From Actinomycetales bacterium UBA1383 (GTDB taxonomy: Bacteria > Actinomycetota > Actinomycetes > Actinomycetales > Actinomycetaceae), in assembly GCA_002305415.1 (NCBI GenBank), contig DBQX01000022.1, positions 13,484 through 77,483 on the forward strand: DNA of 64,000 bases, written 5' to 3'. The notes under the pieces are model-generated. The model made no database searches. It saw only the letters and a list, made by a program, of their open reading frames with translations, and was not told where the DNA came from. A program made the translations under genes and the position numbers. Each line of letters begins with the position of its first letter. Within the stretch, counting starts at the first letter, position 1. Shown one piece after another: positions 61,884 to 64,000 of this stretch.

Positions 61884-62981
61884 ATGCCACTCACCGCCCG
61901 TTCACCGCTCGCCCCACTCGGGGTCGGTGTCCTCGCACTGTCACTCCTCGGGGCCTCGGCCGTCTCCGCCGACGAGGACCCGCCTGGCTACGAGGTCGTC
62001 GCTGACGGCCTCAACAACCCGCGCCACCTGTCGTTCTCGGGCACCGGCGACCTTTTCGTCGCCGAGGCGGGGACCGGGGGCACGGACGGGCCGTACTCCG
62101 GTCCGGAGGGTGAGGCCTACTTCGGCCTCACCGGATCGGTCACCCGCGTCCGGGGTGACCTGCAGGAGCGCGTGATCACCGGCCTCCCGTCCCTCGCCAG
62201 CGACGTGGGCGCCAACGCCATCGGTCCCACCGACGTGTCCGTCCAGGGTCCGCAACGCTATGCCGTCAGCATGGGGCTGGGTGCCGATCCAGCTGCCCGC
62301 ACGATGATCTCCGGTGCCGAGCGCATGGCGACGCTCCTCACCGGCACGTTCGCCTCGATGCCGCGCGTCACCGCCGACCTCGGGGCGTATGAGGCGGATG
62401 CGAATCCCGACGGCGACCTCCCCGACTCGAACCCGGGCGGCTTCGTGGCGACACCCGGTGGGTACGTGGCGGTGGACGCGGGCGGCAACTCCCTGCTCGC
62501 CGTCTCGGCGAGCGGGAACGTCTCCACTCTCGCCTGGTTCCCGGAACGTGAGGTGCAGAACCCGTTCGCACCTCCTGGCGTGATGCTCAGCATGGACGCG
62601 GTGCCCACCTCGGTCGTGGTCGGCCCGGACGGGGCGTACTACGTCAGCCAGCTCACCGGCTTCCCGTTCCCGGCTGGCGGGTCGATCATCTGGCGCGTCG
62701 TGCCGGGTGAGGACCCGGAGCCCTACGCCACCGGCCTGAGCACGGTGACCGACCTGGCATGGAACGGGGACGACCTGTACGCCGTCCAGCTCACCGACAC
62801 CGGACTGCTGGGCGGCCCGCCCGGGTCACTCGTCAAGGTCGGCCCGATGGGCGACCATGAGGTGGTCGCCGGCGGGCTCATGTTCCCGTACGGCGTCGCC
62901 ATCCGCGACGACGCCGCGTACGTGACCATCTGGTCGGTCGCCCCGGGGATGGGTGCCGTCATCAAGGTATCGCTCGGCTGA
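61884..62981 (+). CDS. Secreted ScyD/ScyE-like beta-propeller protein
   Basis: A 365-residue exported protein. A signal peptide (about residues 1-29, ending ASAVSA) precedes a repeat-rich body with GLNNPRHLSFSGTGDLFVAEAGTGG, PTSVVVGPDGAYYVSQLTGFPF and VTDLAWNGDDLYAVQ, the NHL/SMP30-like propeller seen in ScyD/ScyE proteins. The name comes from cyanobacterial scytonemin genes, but family members are widespread in actinobacteria and no scytonemin gene is here. A GAGAGAGGGG ribosome site precedes ATG 61884. A strong hairpin follows the stop. Confidence 0.85.
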   Translation: MPLTARSPLAPLGVGVLALSLLGASAVSADEDPPGYEVVADGLNNPRHLSFSGTGDLFVAEAGTGGTDGPYSGPEGEAYFGLTGSVTRVRGDLQERVITGLPSLASDVGANAIGPTDVSVQGPQRYAVSMGLGADPAARTMISGAERMATLLTGTFASMPRVTADLGAYEADANPDGDLPDSNPGGFVATPGGYVAVDAGGNSLLAVSASGNVSTLAWFPEREVQNPFAPPGVMLSMDAVPTSVVVGPDGAYYVSQLTGFPFPAGGSIIWRVVPGEDPEPYATGLSTVTDLAWNGDDLYAVQLTDTGLLGGPPGSLVKVGPMGDHEVVAGGLMFPYGVAIRDDAAYVTIWSVAPGMGAVIKVSLG

Positions 62982-63005
62982 TCGGGCTGCAGCCGGGAGG
63001 AAGGG

Positions 63006-63034
63006 GGCCGGCGCCGCAGGTGGCGGCGCCGGCC
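63006..63034 (+). terminator. Strong hairpin after the ScyD-like gene
   Basis: GGCCGGCGCCGC and GCGGCGCCGGCC form a perfect 12-bp stem with loop AGGTG, 24 bases past the TGA. There is no U-tract. Confidence 0.75.
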
Positions 63035-63116
63035 TCCACCTGTGTGACGGTGACTGTCGCCGATCCCCGCCCGAAATCCGTGGCCACGTGGTAGCACGGA
63101 GCCAGGGAGGGTCACC

Positions 63117-63326
63117 ATGCGTCCCCGCCACGTCGTCGTGCTCGTCACGTGTGGCGTGCTCGCGGGCTGCGACTCCCCGGAGCGCCGCTCCCTCAAGGAC
63201 GATCGCCTGCCGCCCGCTGGTGCCGACAAGGCCCGCGCTGCCCGCGGACGTTGCGGGGAGACGGCGCGTGACGGGGACTTCGTGGGCGCCAGCGGACCGA
63301 ACCCCCCTGCGTGTGGCCGCGGTTGA
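63117..63326 (+). CDS. Small putative lipoprotein, unknown
   Basis: A 69-residue protein with a basic N terminus, a short hydrophobic stretch (VVVLVTCGVL) and a lipobox LAGC giving lipid cysteine C18. The mature part is polar, Pro/Arg/Asp-rich, with two further cysteines (46 and 66) that could form a disulfide. I do not recognise a family. AGGGAGG lies upstream of ATG 63117, the right distance for initiation. It precedes the HAD gene by 12 bases, which supports it being a real gene rather than chance. Confidence 0.6.
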   Translation: MRPRHVVVLVTCGVLAGCDSPERRSLKDDRLPPAGADKARAARGRCGETARDGDFVGASGPNPPACGRG

Positions 63327-63338
63327 GGAGGAACTGAG

Positions 63339-64000
63339 ATGAATCGCCTGATTCCGGATCTCGTGGTGGACCGGCTCCTGCACGTGACGCCCGAGGACCT
63401 CCATGCGCTCTCCCCGGAGACGCGGGTGGTCTGCATGGACATCGACGGCACGGTCACCGACTACCACGCCGCGAGTGTCCCGGTGGAGGCGCAGGAGAGA
63501 ATTCGCAGCTTCACCGCGGCCGGCCTGCTGACGGTGATCGTGAGCAACTGCTCCGGCGCACGGGTGGAGGAGGTGCACCGCCTCTTCGACGGGCTGGTGA
63601 CCGAGGTGATGACGCCGGCAGACTGCGTGGACCCCACGGATCCCGGGGACTCGGGCCGCCGGCACCGCAAGCCCGCCCCGGACATGCTGCTCGAGGCGGC
63701 CTCGCGGCTCACCGTGACGGACCCGGCGATCGGCGCCGAGCGGGCGGTGCGGCCCGCCGAGATGCTGATGATCGGCGACCAGATGTTCAAGGACGTCCTC
63801 GTGGCGCGCCGGGCCGGGACGAAGGCGGTGCTGCTGCCGCGCCTCGGGTCGCACGACCACCTCGGGGTTCGCCTCCTGCAGCGGCCAGTCGAGACGGTGC
63901 TGCGGGTGCTGTGGCGGTTGCCGGTCCGGGCGGAAGACTGGCCGGGACGCCTGGCCGCGGTGGGCGGCCGGCCCTCGGGCGCGGCGGCCGGGCCGGGGGC
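63339..64000 (+). CDS. YqeG-type HAD-IIIA phosphatase (3' end cut by the window)
   Basis: An open frame of at least 220 residues that continues past the window edge. Motif I is VVCMDIDGTVTDYHAA, motif II is TVIVSNCSGARVEEV, the motif III lysine is RRHRKPAPDML, and motif IV is LMIGDQMFKDVLVARRAGTKAVLLP. This arrangement is the YqeG/GEP4 class, whose best known member is a phosphatidylglycerol phosphate phosphatase, but members also act on other phosphates. GGAGGAACTGAG precedes ATG 63339. The stop is not visible. Its closeness to a small lipoprotein gene is of note. Confidence 0.82.
   Translation, partial: MNRLIPDLVVDRLLHVTPEDLHALSPETRVVCMDIDGTVTDYHAASVPVEAQERIRSFTAAGLLTVIVSNCSGARVEEVHRLFDGLVTEVMTPADCVDPTDPGDSGRRHRKPAPDMLLEAASRLTVTDPAIGAERAVRPAEMLMIGDQMFKDVLVARRAGTKAVLLPRLGSHDHLGVRLLQRPVETVLRVLWRLPVRAEDWPGRLAAVGGRPSGAAAGPG

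Overview
The window is 64 kb of very GC-rich, gene-dense chromosomal DNA with core-metabolism content. It suggests an actinomycete, probably in the Micrococcales; I cannot name the genus from sequence alone. The clues are a SufR-SUF cluster arranged as in Mycobacterium tuberculosis Rv1456c-Rv1466, a FabG/InhA-type pair, a divergent glgC and GlgM-like pair, an ImuA'-ImuB-DnaE2 mutasome with an actinobacterial LexA box, a DUF3099 protein, and many TANNNT-N6/7-start leaderless promoters. I see no rRNA, insertion sequence, phage gene or CRISPR array. No stretch over 300 bases lacks a gene. One tRNA (Leu, GAG) is present.

Layout. 1-2892: 3' end of a Nudix ADP-ribose pyrophosphatase gene, then (minus) heme A synthase and a two-gene ABC exporter. 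3006-10760: one tightly overlapping plus-strand operon sufR-sufB-sufD-Rieske-sufC-sufS-sufU-sufT-capA. 10757-13243: minus-strand amino-acid permease and zinc metallopeptidase. 13338-18252: ABC-F ATPase, SURF1, DUF3099, then fabG-fabI-sixA. 18223-22531: DUF1015, an unknown 175-residue protein and glgC (minus), divergent from a GlgM-like glycosyltransferase. 22635-26827: ABC ATPase, NfeD, SPFH protein, SpoU methyltransferase and a heliorhodopsin. 26824-30247: YbaK deacylase, TrmL, fused PabB-PabC and a PEBP protein (minus). 30369-35777: SOS-controlled imuA'-imuB-dnaE2. 35778-42380: AI-2E transporter and HAD phosphatase (minus), hexose-6-phosphate mutarotase and a heterodimeric ABC exporter. 42383-46504: oligopeptidase, a GNAT-MazG fusion and an FKBP lipoprotein (minus). 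46656-49241: tRNA-Leu, a Gfo/Idh oxidoreductase and an alpha/beta hydrolase. 49245-52173: M50 peptidase, gluconokinase and a SpoT/Mesh1-like HD hydrolase (minus). 52257-55425: P2-type ATPase and RpiB. 55427-58493: PflA and PflB. 58669-61752: AhpD-like protein, GNAT, phosphoesterase and MFS transporter (minus). 61884-end: secreted ScyD-like protein, a tiny lipoprotein and a YqeG-type HAD phosphatase cut by the window edge.

How the genes fit together. CtaA and SURF1 point to an aa3-type respiratory chain. PflB/PflA adds anaerobic mixed-acid capacity, so the organism is probably facultative. Iron-sulfur assembly is SUF-only within this window. GlgC and the GlgM-like enzyme supply glucan. RpiB, gluconokinase and the mutarotase serve hexose and pentose phosphate flux. 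Damage tolerance is provided by the SOS mutasome.

The most notable gene is the heliorhodopsin at 26063-26827, which keeps the Schiff-base lysine and counter-ion glutamate but has no retinal-synthesis gene nearby. I found no clearly undescribed multi-gene system. The best leads are the heliorhodopsin locus, capA riding on the suf operon, the GNAT-MazG fusion, and several perfect palindromes in promoter regions.
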